This document shows, one piece after another, positions 14,411 through 24,866 of a stretch of DNA of 64,000 nt (positions within the stretch are counted from its first letter, which is position 1; the number at the start of each line of letters is the position of its first letter). The position numbers and the translations under genes are program-made. Below the pieces are notes generated by a model. The model saw only the letters and a program-made list of their open reading frames with translations. It had not been told where the DNA came from and did no database searches. Where the stretch lies: the NCBI GenBank assembly GCA_001953115.1, contig LSSL01000830.1, forward strand, positions 1 through 64,000, in the 5' to 3' direction. This stretch comes from Smittium mucronatum (Eukaryota > Kickxellomycota > Harpellomycetes > Harpellales > Legeriomycetaceae).

Positions 14411-14580
14411 ATTGATTAGATGATAGGATATAAATATTGGTCTTTTTAATGTTTTGAATTGCAACCCTTTTTCTAATAAACTAGTCCATAAGCTCATTTG
14501 AACTAAACACTTTAAATTATCCTGAAATACGCTACACCAGCGGTTATGCGATTGGAGTGCGTATCCCTTATTAACACGAT
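14411..14580 (-). repeat. Possible tRNA-derived SINE, copy A
   Basis: This 170-base segment matches, in reverse complement, bases 47595-47765. Shared blocks include GATGATAGGATA, TTTTTCTAATAA, CCATAAGC, GCGTATCC and TTATTAA.ACGA. Read on the minus strand, the two copies together suggest a pol III-like promoter. An A-box-like TTGCGCAGTG is best seen in the other copy. About 35 bases later comes a B-box-like GTTCAAAT. The homology between copies is directly visible. The tRNA origin is an inference from these two boxes. Confidence 0.6.
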
Positions 14581-14934
14581 AATATTATCCCAAGAAAATT
14601 GCATAATACTCTTTCTTAAAATTTATATAGACTTTTTTTTATGCAATTTGGATTAGTTTTTTATCTAAAAAATCTAAATATTAAATTTCATTAATTTCGA
14701 TGACTAAGAATAGACATGTTCGTTATTTCTTATGAATATCGTATTCCATTGATAATGCAACAATAAACCTGCCATTGAACTCTCGAAAAATATATGTAAA
14801 TTCGGCTTTTAATACGCTAATTTCTTACTTATGTACTTTTTTTTTACGCAGAATTTATTTTTAAACTTAATAAAAATGAATAAAAGCACAGTTAAAAAGT
14901 TGGAAAAAATCGAAAATTTTTCCTATTTAACTCC

Positions 14935-15000
14935 ACTACGACGCTCTACCAGCTCTGTACCCACTGGGCATTGGTTCAAGAGGGTTGGTGATCTAATAAT
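14935..15000 (-). repeat. Short shared segment, partner of 63725-63775
   Basis: Contains CCCACTGGGCATTGGTT, which recurs in reverse complement near 63728 with few changes. An adjoining CGCTCTA block is also shared. On the minus strand it reads GCTGGTAGAGCGTC, close to a tRNA D-arm, so a second SINE-like source is possible. A 73-codon open frame crosses it on the plus strand, but the translation (VPTGHWFKR) also recurs at the second site interrupted by a stop. I therefore treat this as repeat, not a gene. Confidence 0.45.
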
Positions 15001-15458
15001 ACTTTCCGGTGTTATCAATCGATTATCTCAGGTACTGAGAAAATATAAATGATATACACTGTTAGGTATTATCTTTTTCAATTCATTAGTAAAAAAATAT
15101 TTTATCAGAAATATCGAAAATTAAAAGAAAATTTAAAAAAAATGGGAAGTATTCGAAAACTAGATATTAATTTTATTTTGAAATTTTTCTTTGCATCCCC
15201 TTAAATGTGAAAAATTAATAAAGCTCGAAGAATGAATATCGATTATTATTATATGAAAAAAATGGTCTCAGGACTATTTGCATACTACAATTTATATAAT
15301 GGTCATTTCGCATACTTTTTTACCAATAAATAGAGGGAATTAATATTTGAATTTTTTGATGCATAATTATAAGAAATACACAAATTTCATTTTCCAATAC
15401 AAACTTAATCATGTAAAATGATAGACAGAAAAAGTAGACGAAATGGTGGTATGAAAAT

Positions 15459-15609
15459 GGTCATGGCGCCAAGAAAAGGGGGTATATTATGAGATACCAT
15501 CTTTATTACATAATATAAAACGAAATTGCAAATTAAGATAAAAATATAAAACTTAAAATATAAAATAGTAAAGTATGTATTTTGATATCAATATCATCTT
15601 TCTACAAAG
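15459..15609. repeat. Left inverted terminal repeat of the DIRS-type element
   Basis: Matches the reverse complement of 20166-20349. Both begin GGTCAT and share further blocks in the same order: ACC(A)TCTTTATT/ACCTTTATT, AAACGAAATT, AATAGT.AAGT, TTGATATC, TTTC..CAAAG. The right copy is about 30 bases longer because of indels. The match is imperfect, as expected for an old insertion. Confidence 0.75.
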
Positions 15610-15729
15610 GTTAAATGGGGATAGGATGGGTAAAGCTTAATATATCTTCTTTCCTCATAAATTGATAATTAGTCTTCATTTTTCAGGCTTAATTAATTTT
15701 AAATTATATCCCAGAGGAGGTATGTTAAC

Positions 15730-15905
15730 CTACTTCAAATGTAAGATAGACTCAGTAATATTGGTCGAAGGTCCTCTAGAGAGTATATGATAACTATAAA
15801 ATATCTTTTAACTTTGCCATTCTCCCTAATTAATGACTTTTTCATAGAATACACCTTAGTCTGCGGTCAAAGCATCACCTATTGCTTTGGATTTTTGATA
15901 AGGTT
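15730..15905 (-). pseudogene. DIRS tyrosine recombinase, C-terminal end, degenerate
   Basis: On the minus strand one frame reads KSKAIGDALTAD, stop, GVFYEKVIN, stop, GEWQS, stop, KIFYSYHIL. This fits the last part of the tyrosine recombinase fold: an alanine-rich helix, a glycine turn, then G-x-W-x-S followed by F and the region of the nucleophilic tyrosine. That tyrosine would cut and join DNA at the element's circle junction. Three stops interrupt the frame. The upstream catalytic arginine and histidine region (about 15.9-16.7 kb) is too decayed to read. The position, last gene before the left terminal repeat, agrees with DIRS order. Confidence 0.65.
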
Positions 15906-16859
15906 TATTATTATCTGCCGCTATAATCCGGCAATTCGTTTAATATGTATAGTGATAGTATTTGCTATTAGAGGTTTGCTGAAATCATTAGTATTTCTAA
16001 ACAAGTAGTTTATGGATGTTTTTGCGTGATTAACGTTTGTTTTTAAACATATTTCTGTTGCAAACCTTTCCTTGTAAATCCTGTATGATGTTACAGGTAA
16101 AAAAATGTGTTAATATGGATACCAATTTCACATATTTTTATATGTTCACTCCTTTCTCTTCACTTTAAACCCAACAATCATAAAAAAATGGGCCCGATAG
16201 TCGTAAACCTTGATCAAGAATCCGTTACTAGCGTGTGATCATTATGATACATTTTATATCTCTTACTTTTATAAGCTCATGAGTGGCAAGTACCAGAAAC
16301 TTTTTTCTGTAAGAGTCTTAGCATCCAGATCTCTAGTGTATCCTAAGCTTATGATGTGATTTATTATTGGGGTGATATTGAAGGATGGTTTTGTATAAGA
16401 TACCATAAAAATAACACAAAGCGCTTAGAATAAGTTCTTAAACTCTGGTTAGTTCTCTATATTAAGTCAATCATTGTTAGACATACTATTGCTGACTTAT
16501 AATTTTTGATAATTTGAACCTGTAAAATTTTCTCAATTAATAAATAAAATAAGTAGTTAATTATTCGAGTTGCTTTAATGGGGTCTCAATAGCTCATTTC
16601 TTGATTCCAATGTATAAATATACTCTTAATAACTTTATATATAGTCTTTCTTTTGAATATTCTATCACTATTTATGATACCTATAACCATGTTTAAGATA
16701 CCCTCAGATTCAAAAAAACTCCGCTGATTCTGACTGCAGCCAGAGCTCAAGTCTTATTCTCAATTATCAGTGAATTTACGCCTTTTATTCCGATATAATT
16801 GCTGTAGCTTGAATATTAACGGATCCAATATTAATAAATTAACTAGATTCGAGTACCGA

Positions 16860-18730
16860 ATTGCTGATTTAAATCGGGGGTTTATAGTTTTTATGGTAAC
16901 AAGTTTCTTCTTGGGTTTTTTTATCACTTGAGGGATTAGATTCCAAGAAGAGTTACAGTACGGGCTGTCTCGATTCCTCCGGTTTTGAAATAGAGAATTG
17001 AAGCCTATTTACCTCTTATCTGGATATCAGCTGAAATATGCCTATACTTTCTTTTTCTAGGTTGCTGATTATAGATCCGCTCTGTGTAGATATTATAATT
17101 TGTTCACTTCCTTGAAATTTACCATTGACGTAGACCAGTCTGTCTAGCCCGTAAATCTTTGGAGCATCTGAAGGGTTCAAGAAAGTATGTACCTAAGTCA
17201 TTTTTGGAGGGCCATTCATCTTGATACAACGTAACCAAATATTATCTGAAAGATCTAATAGTTTCATAGAAGTGATCTTTTTATGATTATTTATGTATGA
17301 AATTAACATGGTGTTGTCTGAATATATCGACACAAAATTTCCAAAAATCATAGGAAGAAAAAGAGCCATTGATATATCCAATAGCTCTTTCTCGCATATT
17401 TGAATATGTTGCTCTGATGTATGTCACAGCCAAGAAAAGGATATAGATTCCACGACATCCCTCACTCCGAGTCACCGGAATCAGAAAATAGCTTTAGTTA
17501 TGTATAATATTATGGGAAAGATAGTGTTTTCCAAGATTATACTCGGATTTTCCGAAAAAAATAGGTTCTGAATTTCACCCTGAATCAGAGATACTTTCTC
17601 TGACCATTACTTTGTTTTTGTTGGGGAAGTATCATTCAAATCCAAAAGATCTCTGGGCATTAGAAGACTTGGTAGGAGTGCAAAAAATATTGCTTGAACT
17701 TTTCCGGCAAATCTTTCTAGGATCCTTAAAGAATTTTCAACAGAATTTAAAAGTTTTTTTACCTCTCGGAGGATATCCCTGATTTATTAATCTGGGTCCT
17801 CAAGGAACATTGACACAATATAGGTTGTCATTCACAAATGCCGAATTTACTGAGTCCGAATCAGAGAATATTTTGATATCTTTAACTTTTATCCTAATTT
17901 TGTTGGTTTCCTCAAAGCAATCTTTGTGTTGGTGTTTTGGGCTTACTTGAGGGTATCTGATATCAACAGTTTTTATGATACGCAGCTATCCTTATCCTAG
18001 TTGATCTAGCCTATGCCAATATAGGGTGTAGTTTCCTCGTGGATGTGTAATGATTTAACGACAGTCCAAACTGGTTCACTCAGAACTGTTATTTCTTGAT
18101 GTTCCTAGAAAATCTCAAGTACTTCTTGAAATTCTTTTTTATGAGGATGTGGATAAAATCATCTTTTAAATATACTAATTTTAGACAATAATTACTCTTT
18201 ATCAGCTTGAATATCGATTTGAGGGAAACGATCTTGAAATTAATCTGCTCCGAATGCAGGCCCAGATTCAACAGGTAGAATAGTGGCTCTAAAACTCCAG
18301 TTTTTTTTTTTTTTGTATTGGACAATAGTTTGCTTTACAATCCCATCTTTTTTTGTTGAACTCATCAATCACACTCTATGTCAATATTGAGGCTAACTAA
18401 TCTGTCAAAATTATTCTGGTTTTTGGTGACAACTTAAGTTTGTATCGGTGAGATTGAATGTTCAATGGTGAAACCGAATAGGGTATTAGCATTTTGACTG
18501 CTGTACCACAATCCCGCGAAACGTCTTTTAGATGTCTTTTTGTTCAACTTAAAAGATGCGACTCGAGGTGGGAAATAGAAAAAATTTACGCGAATAAATA
18601 TGGTGTAAGCTGATAGAAAATTTGTATAGTGTTTCAATTGAATTCTATTCGCTCCCCATTCTGGAAGGTGATTTTGAACCAATCCTAGATTATTTCCCGT
18701 ACCCACTGACTGTCTATAAGTTTGGAACAT
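16860..18730 (-). pseudogene. DIRS reverse transcriptase / RNase H / methyltransferase-like region, degenerate
   Basis: The RT copies element RNA and RNase H removes the RNA strand. At 18325-18089 the frame contains FKIVSLKSI...LVYLKDDFIHILI...KKYLRF, the DIRS RT core with the first catalytic aspartate in LKDxF. Around 18077-18000, in another frame, is QFGLS...HPILA. Around 17999-17958 is RIRIAAYHKN, where YLDD is expected, so the catalytic pair is lost. At 17800-17650 is a thumb-like IRDILREVKKLL...LERFAGKVQAI. At 17430-17200 is RNase H: EQHIQICEKELL, IYSDNTMLISYIN and LSDNIWLRC. At about 16950-16880, SSWNLIPQVIKK corresponds to the NPPWNLI block of DIRS methyltransferase-like domains, with both prolines changed. 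Several frameshifts and stops separate these pieces. The segment 18330-18730 (open on the minus strand, FYFPPRV) is probably the lead-in to RT. Confidence 0.85.
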
Positions 18731-19416
18731 GCAAACCCGGACATAAAAGGTTGGTTCCCTACCGTAGGCGTATTTATGGATCCTATTGAGTAGCCTTATT
18801 TTTCTTCTTTGACCGGTAAGACTAACCTTTCAATTTACAGGCCTTATTTTTAGAGTAAGATTTATGGATTTTTGAAGCCTGATAGCTCTGCGACTTTGCG
18901 GGATCATCAATTGTTTCTACATACTGGCACTGCCAATTGAGACTTTGCTCTTTCGATTGAGGATCCTTTTCTCCTTCTTGGTTTAAACCACGATTTCGAT
19001 TTTTTTTTTTTTTTTTTTTTTTTTTTNNNNNNNNNNNNNNNNNNNNNNNNNNNNNNNNNNNNNNNNNNNNNNNNNNNNNNNNNNNNNNNNNNNNNNNNNN
19101 NNNNNNNNNNNNNNNNNNNNNNNNNNNNNNNNNNNNNNNNNNNNNNNNNNNNNNNNNNNNNNNNNNNNNNNNNNNNNNNNNNNNNNNNNNNNNNNNNNNN
19201 NNNNNNNNNNNNNNNNNNNNNNNNNNNNNNNNNNNNNNNNNNNNNNNNNNNNNNNNNNNNNNNNNNNNNNNNNNNNNNNNNNNNNNNNNNNNNNNNNNNN
19301 NNNNNNNNNNNNNNNNNNNNNNNNNNNNNNNNNNNNNNNNNNNNNNNNNNNNNNNNNNNNNNNNNNNNNNNNNNNNNNNNNNNNNNNNNNNNNNNNNNNN
19401 NNNNNNNNNNNNNNNC

Positions 19417-19454
<38 letters not shown>

Positions 19455-19922
19455 ACTCAAAAAGTGATAGACCAACATACTTTGCGAGTTTCGAGACTTT
19501 AATCGGGAGCTCCATTGTCTTTTAGGCCAACTCTCTTCTTAACCGGGTGATTTTGGATGCTTTATCGGATATAAGAACGTTCACATCTAAGTATTAATTG
19601 ATATCCTGGTTCTCAGAGTGTTATCTTCACAGACTATTAATCACCCTCTGATAGATATAGAAATAAATGTACCAGTGATGTTCTCCAAGGTGGATTGCAC
19701 TCCGTAGAATGTCGAAACAATCGTCTTCGCCGCCACTGGCGCTGTGTCATTTAAAGTTGGTGGTGTTTGATTTACTGAATCACCCTTAGGACATAAATAT
19801 GCCCTTTTTTTCTCTCTTATTAAATTAATGCACCTGTAAAGTGGTCTTCCTGGACTAGTATGTATATCCTTTAAGAGTTTGGGATAATAAATCAAATCAG
19901 AAATCGTATCTTTAAGGATCAC
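18731..19922 (-). pseudogene. Probable gag-like (first ORF) region of the DIRS-type element
   Basis: This lies upstream of RT on the same strand, where DIRS elements carry a gag-like gene. Readable minus-strand pieces are a 93-codon open stretch at 19922-19641 and two partial stretches either side of the N run (19515-19454 and 18990-18822). The last is rich in Lys, Ser and Gln. I see no zinc knuckle and cannot align it to a known gag by eye, so the assignment rests on position. The lysine runs next to the gap come from the poly-T tracts and are not protein features. Confidence 0.45.
19000..19453. other. Assembly gap (389 N) flanked on both sides by long poly-T
   Basis: N fills 19027-19415. 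The left side ends with CGATTTCGA and about 27 T. The right side starts with CGA and about 35 T before GACTC. The same CGATTT start on both sides suggests that assembly broke in one homopolymer and the flanks may overlap. The true length missing is unknown. Confidence 0.9.
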
Positions 19923-20165
19923 GTGTGGGGGTTTGGTATTTTTGTTTTCAATTTGATTGTGTTGAAACTGATCAGTTCTCTGGAATTGATGTTTAGGAGA
20001 ATAGCTTCTTGAATCTGTGTTTTCTAGGCATTAAACCGATTATTAATCATGCTTAATCCATCAATTGCATTAATGGGGTTGGTTTCGTTCATCTTGATTG
20101 AGAAATATTTAACCTTTAAGTTTAATTGATATAATCTTCTTTTTTGAAATTAGCTGGCAGTGTAA

Positions 20166-20349
20166 CTTTGCGAAAGAAAAAATGAGGAGGATATCAAGAA
20201 TTCACTTAACTATTCTATACTAGAAAATTTTCTATTTTTAGATCTGATTTTTAATTTCGTTTTTTATTAGGCTACCAGTGCAATAAGTGGTTTTATTTCA
20301 ATAAAGGTGGTAACACTTATATATCTCCTTTCAGAGATATAATATGACC
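20166..20349. repeat. Right inverted terminal repeat of the DIRS-type element
   Basis: Reverse complement partner of 15459-15609, with shared blocks listed there. It contains a perfect 8-base inverted repeat (TATATCTC...GAGATATA) near 20321-20342. Confidence 0.75.
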
Positions 20350-22462
20350 AAAAATGTTTGATTGAAAATTTCTTTTTTTTTCATAGAAATTGGCGAGCTT
20401 TATCAGTCTTGATTTTTACTTTATAATTTTTTAAACTTATAAATTTCGAATTTAAAAAGTGTGTACCCGACCAAAAAAGATTATATGTAAAAATATATAA
20501 GAAAAGACTAGCTGTGTATATAAAAATAATTATTACTACTAAATTATTAACAAAAAAAACATTAGATATTTAATTTTAAACTTGAGAATTAATAACTCTA
20601 TTTTTCAAATAACTATATTGAATTTTTTATAAACATTGAATATTTTTTTATACTAAAATTAATTATAAAAACTATTTGCATCACATTTTTTAAAATATTT
20701 TATGTTAAATATTTAATTTAATAATTTGTTAATTAAATTAATTATTATCGCCCCTCTGAACTAAGGTTGATTAAATTCCAAGGATGTCTGATTCGTTAAT
20801 ATTTATTTTAAATAATTATTAAAAAGTTTTATTGAAAATTTATTATTGCGCAACAAGTCAAGAAAATGGATTTTGATGGAAATTCTTGGTCTTTTAATGC
20901 GAATAAAAACTTTTCCAATAATTATTTAGGGGTTTCAAGTTACTTAAAATTATTGATTACACAATTTATTAATTTATTAATAAAAATATAATTAATAAAC
21001 GTATTTAATAAATCCGGAAAAAATGTACCACATCCGCTTAGAAAAAAATTAAAAATTTAGATACATGATTGACTGGGAAAATGAAGATATTACTTTTTTT
21101 CATAGAAAATATATCTTTAAAATAAATAAATAAAATTTTTTTCGGGTTTGTAACATGTTTAATATATGGAAAAATTTTAGATATCAAGCTCATATTTTCA
21201 AAAAATGCAATGGGTTAAGTATATTAGGGGTGTAAAAAAAACGAACAAATAAATTAATAAATATGATTAAAATTATATCAATATTTATTGAAATGTGAAA
21301 TTTTAAAAGCTTTCTACAGGAGAAAAAAATTTAAACAACTTTCTTTGGGATATAAGACATTTCTGAATAGCGTCTAGTTATTTCAAATTATGAAAAAAAT
21401 TTACAAAAATGAATGTGACTTAAGTAACGATAATGTTTTTCCTTTTTCGCCTTGTTTATGTCAGTAATAATGTAGACCAAGATTTCATTATCAAGATAAG
21501 ATTTCTACATAAAAATTTTCAACTTGAAATTTGATTTTTTTTTTACTATTGAAAGATAAAAAAATATTACTAAGAGAATAAGAGAATAATTTTAATGAGA
21601 AAATTAATGTATTTATGTATCAGTTATGGCATAAACTTGTCATTTATTAGTAAAATTTTGGTAAAGGAACCAAAAAAATGTTTATTAATAAAGATAATTG
21701 AAAAAACAAAGCCCCAAAAAGCTTTGATGCAGCCACTATATAAATCCAATTATAAATAAAAAAATTATAGGGAGGAAAATAGATAAAATAGCAATTTCCT
21801 AATAAAATCTTATGAATTAGATTTATTTTATGGGTTTTATTGAATTGATAATTCTGTTACATTATTTAATATAATTGGTGTTTTTTAATTGATATCTAAT
21901 TTATTTTATAATCTCAACCCTCAAAAATACATGATTTTAAATTTTTGAAAAACTTCTTACAAATTATTATTTAAATCCAGTGAAATAAAATATATATTGA
22001 ACTGCGAAAAGCAAAAAAAATAAAACTGTAACTAATTGATAAATTTGAGACTAATAAAAACATTCGATTTATATTATGAAACTAAATATTCAAATATATG
22101 TAACCGATTCAATTATATATATATATATTTTTTTTTTTCTGGATATTTTAATTAAAAATAACACCAATAAAAAGATATTCAAATTTTATTGTTTATTATC
22201 TAATCTATATTAAATTGGGTGACTTTCAAAAAAAAAGCAAAATAATTTCAGTTTTTCGTTTAATTCCCAATATTTACTGATATATTTTCCTAATTTAATA
22301 TATTTGAAAAACATAAATTTCTAATAATAACTCATCTGGATACTTTTACACTTAATAAAAGTTACAAATGTACATAAGTTTTTCTTTTTAACAACGGAAT
22401 ATCTTATCATTTTAAAGTTTTAATAGTCTAATCTTTTTTACCATGTATATTATTTTTCTTAT
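20350..22462. other. AT-rich spacer
   Basis: No coding frame or RNA gene recognised. A short AT microsatellite lies at about 22116-22129, and many A and T runs occur. Confidence 0.5.
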
Positions 22463-22750
22463 TACAGGGTTTTTCATATCGATAGACCCTTTTTTTTAGA
22501 TTTGCGGTGTTATTTTCTTGATGAAAATATCAAAAGCGTTATTATTGGAATAAATAATTATTTATACCAATCAGAAAGCAAAAAATAATAATATTTAAAA
22601 AAGATTAGATTTTAACCAATAATGACATATATTATTGCTTATAAGATATTTTTTCTTATTGGTTATAAGAATGACCCCGCAGGTCCAAAAAAAGATGTCT
22701 ATTGGAATGAGAAAAGGGTCTATTAAAATGAAAACCCGGTATAATAAACT
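22463..22750 (+). repeat. 288-base dispersed repeat, copy A
   Basis: Matches 59985-60272 in the same orientation over its whole length. Shared blocks, in order: GGGTTT(TT)CATA, ATTTGCG, GGTTATTTT.TTGATGAAAAT, TCAAAAG, AATAATTATTTA, ATAATGACC, GTCTATTGGAATGA.AA, and a final AAAACCC. Open frames of 67 and 63 codons cross it on opposite strands, but these are not conserved in the second copy. It is probably a non-coding element such as a SINE, MITE or solo fragment. No terminal inverted repeat is obvious. Confidence 0.75.
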
Positions 22751-24820
22751 TTTTATTTTCTTTTTTTTGGTGTATGTTAAAAACGGAAATCATCAAAATA
22801 TTTATGATCTGAAAAATTCGATACAATCCCGTGCTTAAAATTTGCACAATTAAAATAGTATTTAAAATAAAATAAGGATAATTGGAAAATTATAAAAAAG
22901 TTTTATTGCGATTTTTTATATCAAATAATAAAATACCAATATTTTAATAGACCATTATACTTTATTTATACCCGAAATGATAAGCTTAATTGAAATTTTT
23001 TTAAAAAAAAATTGTGTTGTATTTAACAAAATCTAAGCCTATCTTCCTGTTAAATTATATATTCAATAGGAAAATATAAAAAGCCGAGCTAAATTGGTAT
23101 ATTTTATAATAATAATTTTTCAATACAACAACAAGTGTCACGTATATTATATATTTCTTGATGAAATTATCTTCATTAATCTAAATAATATTTTTAAGTC
23201 AGAATAGATCCAAATCATAATTCAAAAATAAATAAAAGTAATCGCAGAATTATTTTCTAGGGAAATGATCCCTAACCATCTTATTTTTTTAAAAAATATA
23301 TATTAACCTAAAATATTAAATAATAGTTAAAATTATGTAGAATAATTAGAAATAAATTATAGGTTATCTCAATGTTTTTTATACATAATTAGTGGGGCGC
23401 AATGAGAGTTATTTTAATGCCTTTATTTATTGAAAATAACACATGTATAAAAAATTCTTATTTTTTGTTTGTAATTCATTTGATATTAGTAAAAAAATTA
23501 TATATCACATATACCTATTTTTAAAATATATTAATTAAAAAAATATGTTGCTTTTTTTCCTTAAAATGGAGAGTAAGTGTAAATATAAATTAGAACTGTA
23601 TTTTAGATGATTTCATAACCTCATATATGGATTATTTTTATCCTAAAACTAAAAAATTGGAGTGAAAAATGGGTTAAATTAGTATATTTGTTTCTATTAA
23701 CTTGTCATTTTTTTACCGCTGTAAAAATCTAATAAATGAGCCATCTTTTATTGAAAATTTGAAATATAAATTTATTTATCCCTAAAAGGGTTTTTTGGGT
23801 GATGATATTTCTAAAATTTATAATATAAAAGGATTTTTTATCATATTTTTATTGGATAGATTTCATTACTCCTTAAAAAATGGAGAGTGGGCTGTAAAAT
23901 TCGAAAATTTAAAAATAAATAACTCGAATAGATTGTTTGAATACCAAAAGAATACAATTCTCGGTATTCCAAAACACTGATTAAATTTAAATTTAATATT
24001 AACTTACAATCAGCAAAAAATTATAAATATATATATTATATATATATCATGGTTAAAACACGAATTAATTTTTTTAATAACATTTATAGAAATAATGATA
24101 TTTTTTAGTGTTTAATTAGTCCCTTATTTTACTATTTTTTTATTTTTGGGTGATTTTTTCTAGAATTTATGAGGAAAAAGGCAATTGGGGTAATGCTAAA
24201 ATATAACTACTTTTTAATATTATTAACTGTTAATTACATTTTATAAATTTTTAACACAGCGTTAAACCCTGTTATAATTTCAATAAAAAATTATAAATTA
24301 AAATATGTTAAAATAGTTAATATAATAGATTTAAATTTTAATTTCTCTTAAAAATATTTGGAAATTATATTCTGTGGAATATAAGATCAATAGAAAGAAG
24401 CATAAATCATATAAAAATTAAATTCGTTATTACACAGATTAAATTTAAACATTCTCTGATGTTCTACATTAATTTATCTTTAAAACACGAGCGGAAATAA
24501 ATCGTTAAAATTATTACTGCAGGAATGGGCAGTATTTTAATTTAATTTGAAAAAAATCCCAATTTTTTGCTTAATTTAATAATTTAATAATTTAATTTAC
24601 AGGATAAAATCCTTTATATTTAAATAAAACCCATTTAAGATCAAAAAAAACCTTGTATTATGGTATAATACTTAGTTTTGAATATATTGGATTTTTTTTT
24701 TATGGATTTGAAATAAGTCTAGTTTATTTTTACTTCATAATTTTCAATAATTGCATGTTTTTCAATTTTCAATCCTATGATCTCCAGTATTTCCCTCTTT
24801 TTTTTGAAAATCTAATTAAG

Positions 24821-24823
<3 letters not shown>

Positions 24824-24866
<43 letters not shown>
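24824..24866. repeat. Compound (AT)n(GT)n microsatellite
   Basis: About 14 AT units run directly into about 7 GT units. Confidence 0.95.

Larger units (their letters stand above)
15459..20349 (-). mobile_element. DIRS-type retrotransposon (tyrosine recombinase element), degenerate
   Basis: An almost full-length but mutated DIRS-like element of about 4.9 kb, including the 389-base gap. DIRS elements copy through RNA and insert as circles using a tyrosine recombinase instead of an integrase. The evidence is an ordered set of parts on the minus strand. From high to low coordinate these are a probable gag-like region, RT with LKDDFIHI and FGLS motifs, a helical thumb, RNase H with YSDNT, a degenerate NPPW-type methyltransferase-like motif, and a recombinase end with GEWQS. 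Inverted terminal repeats, a DIRS hallmark, bound it. All coding parts carry stops and frameshifts, so this copy is dead. The outer borders are approximate. Confidence 0.85.

Noticed and set aside
14831..15052. 73-codon open frame with VPTGHWFKR
   Set aside because: It lies on a short repeated segment whose second copy has a stop inside the same frame, and it starts in a low-complexity Phe run.
15787..16008. 73-codon plus-strand open frame
   Set aside because: It lies antisense to the tyrosine recombinase end of the DIRS-type element and shows no motif.
18822..19515. Open frames of about 200 codons with long lysine runs
   Set aside because: They are created by translating poly-T tracts and the N gap on the minus strand.
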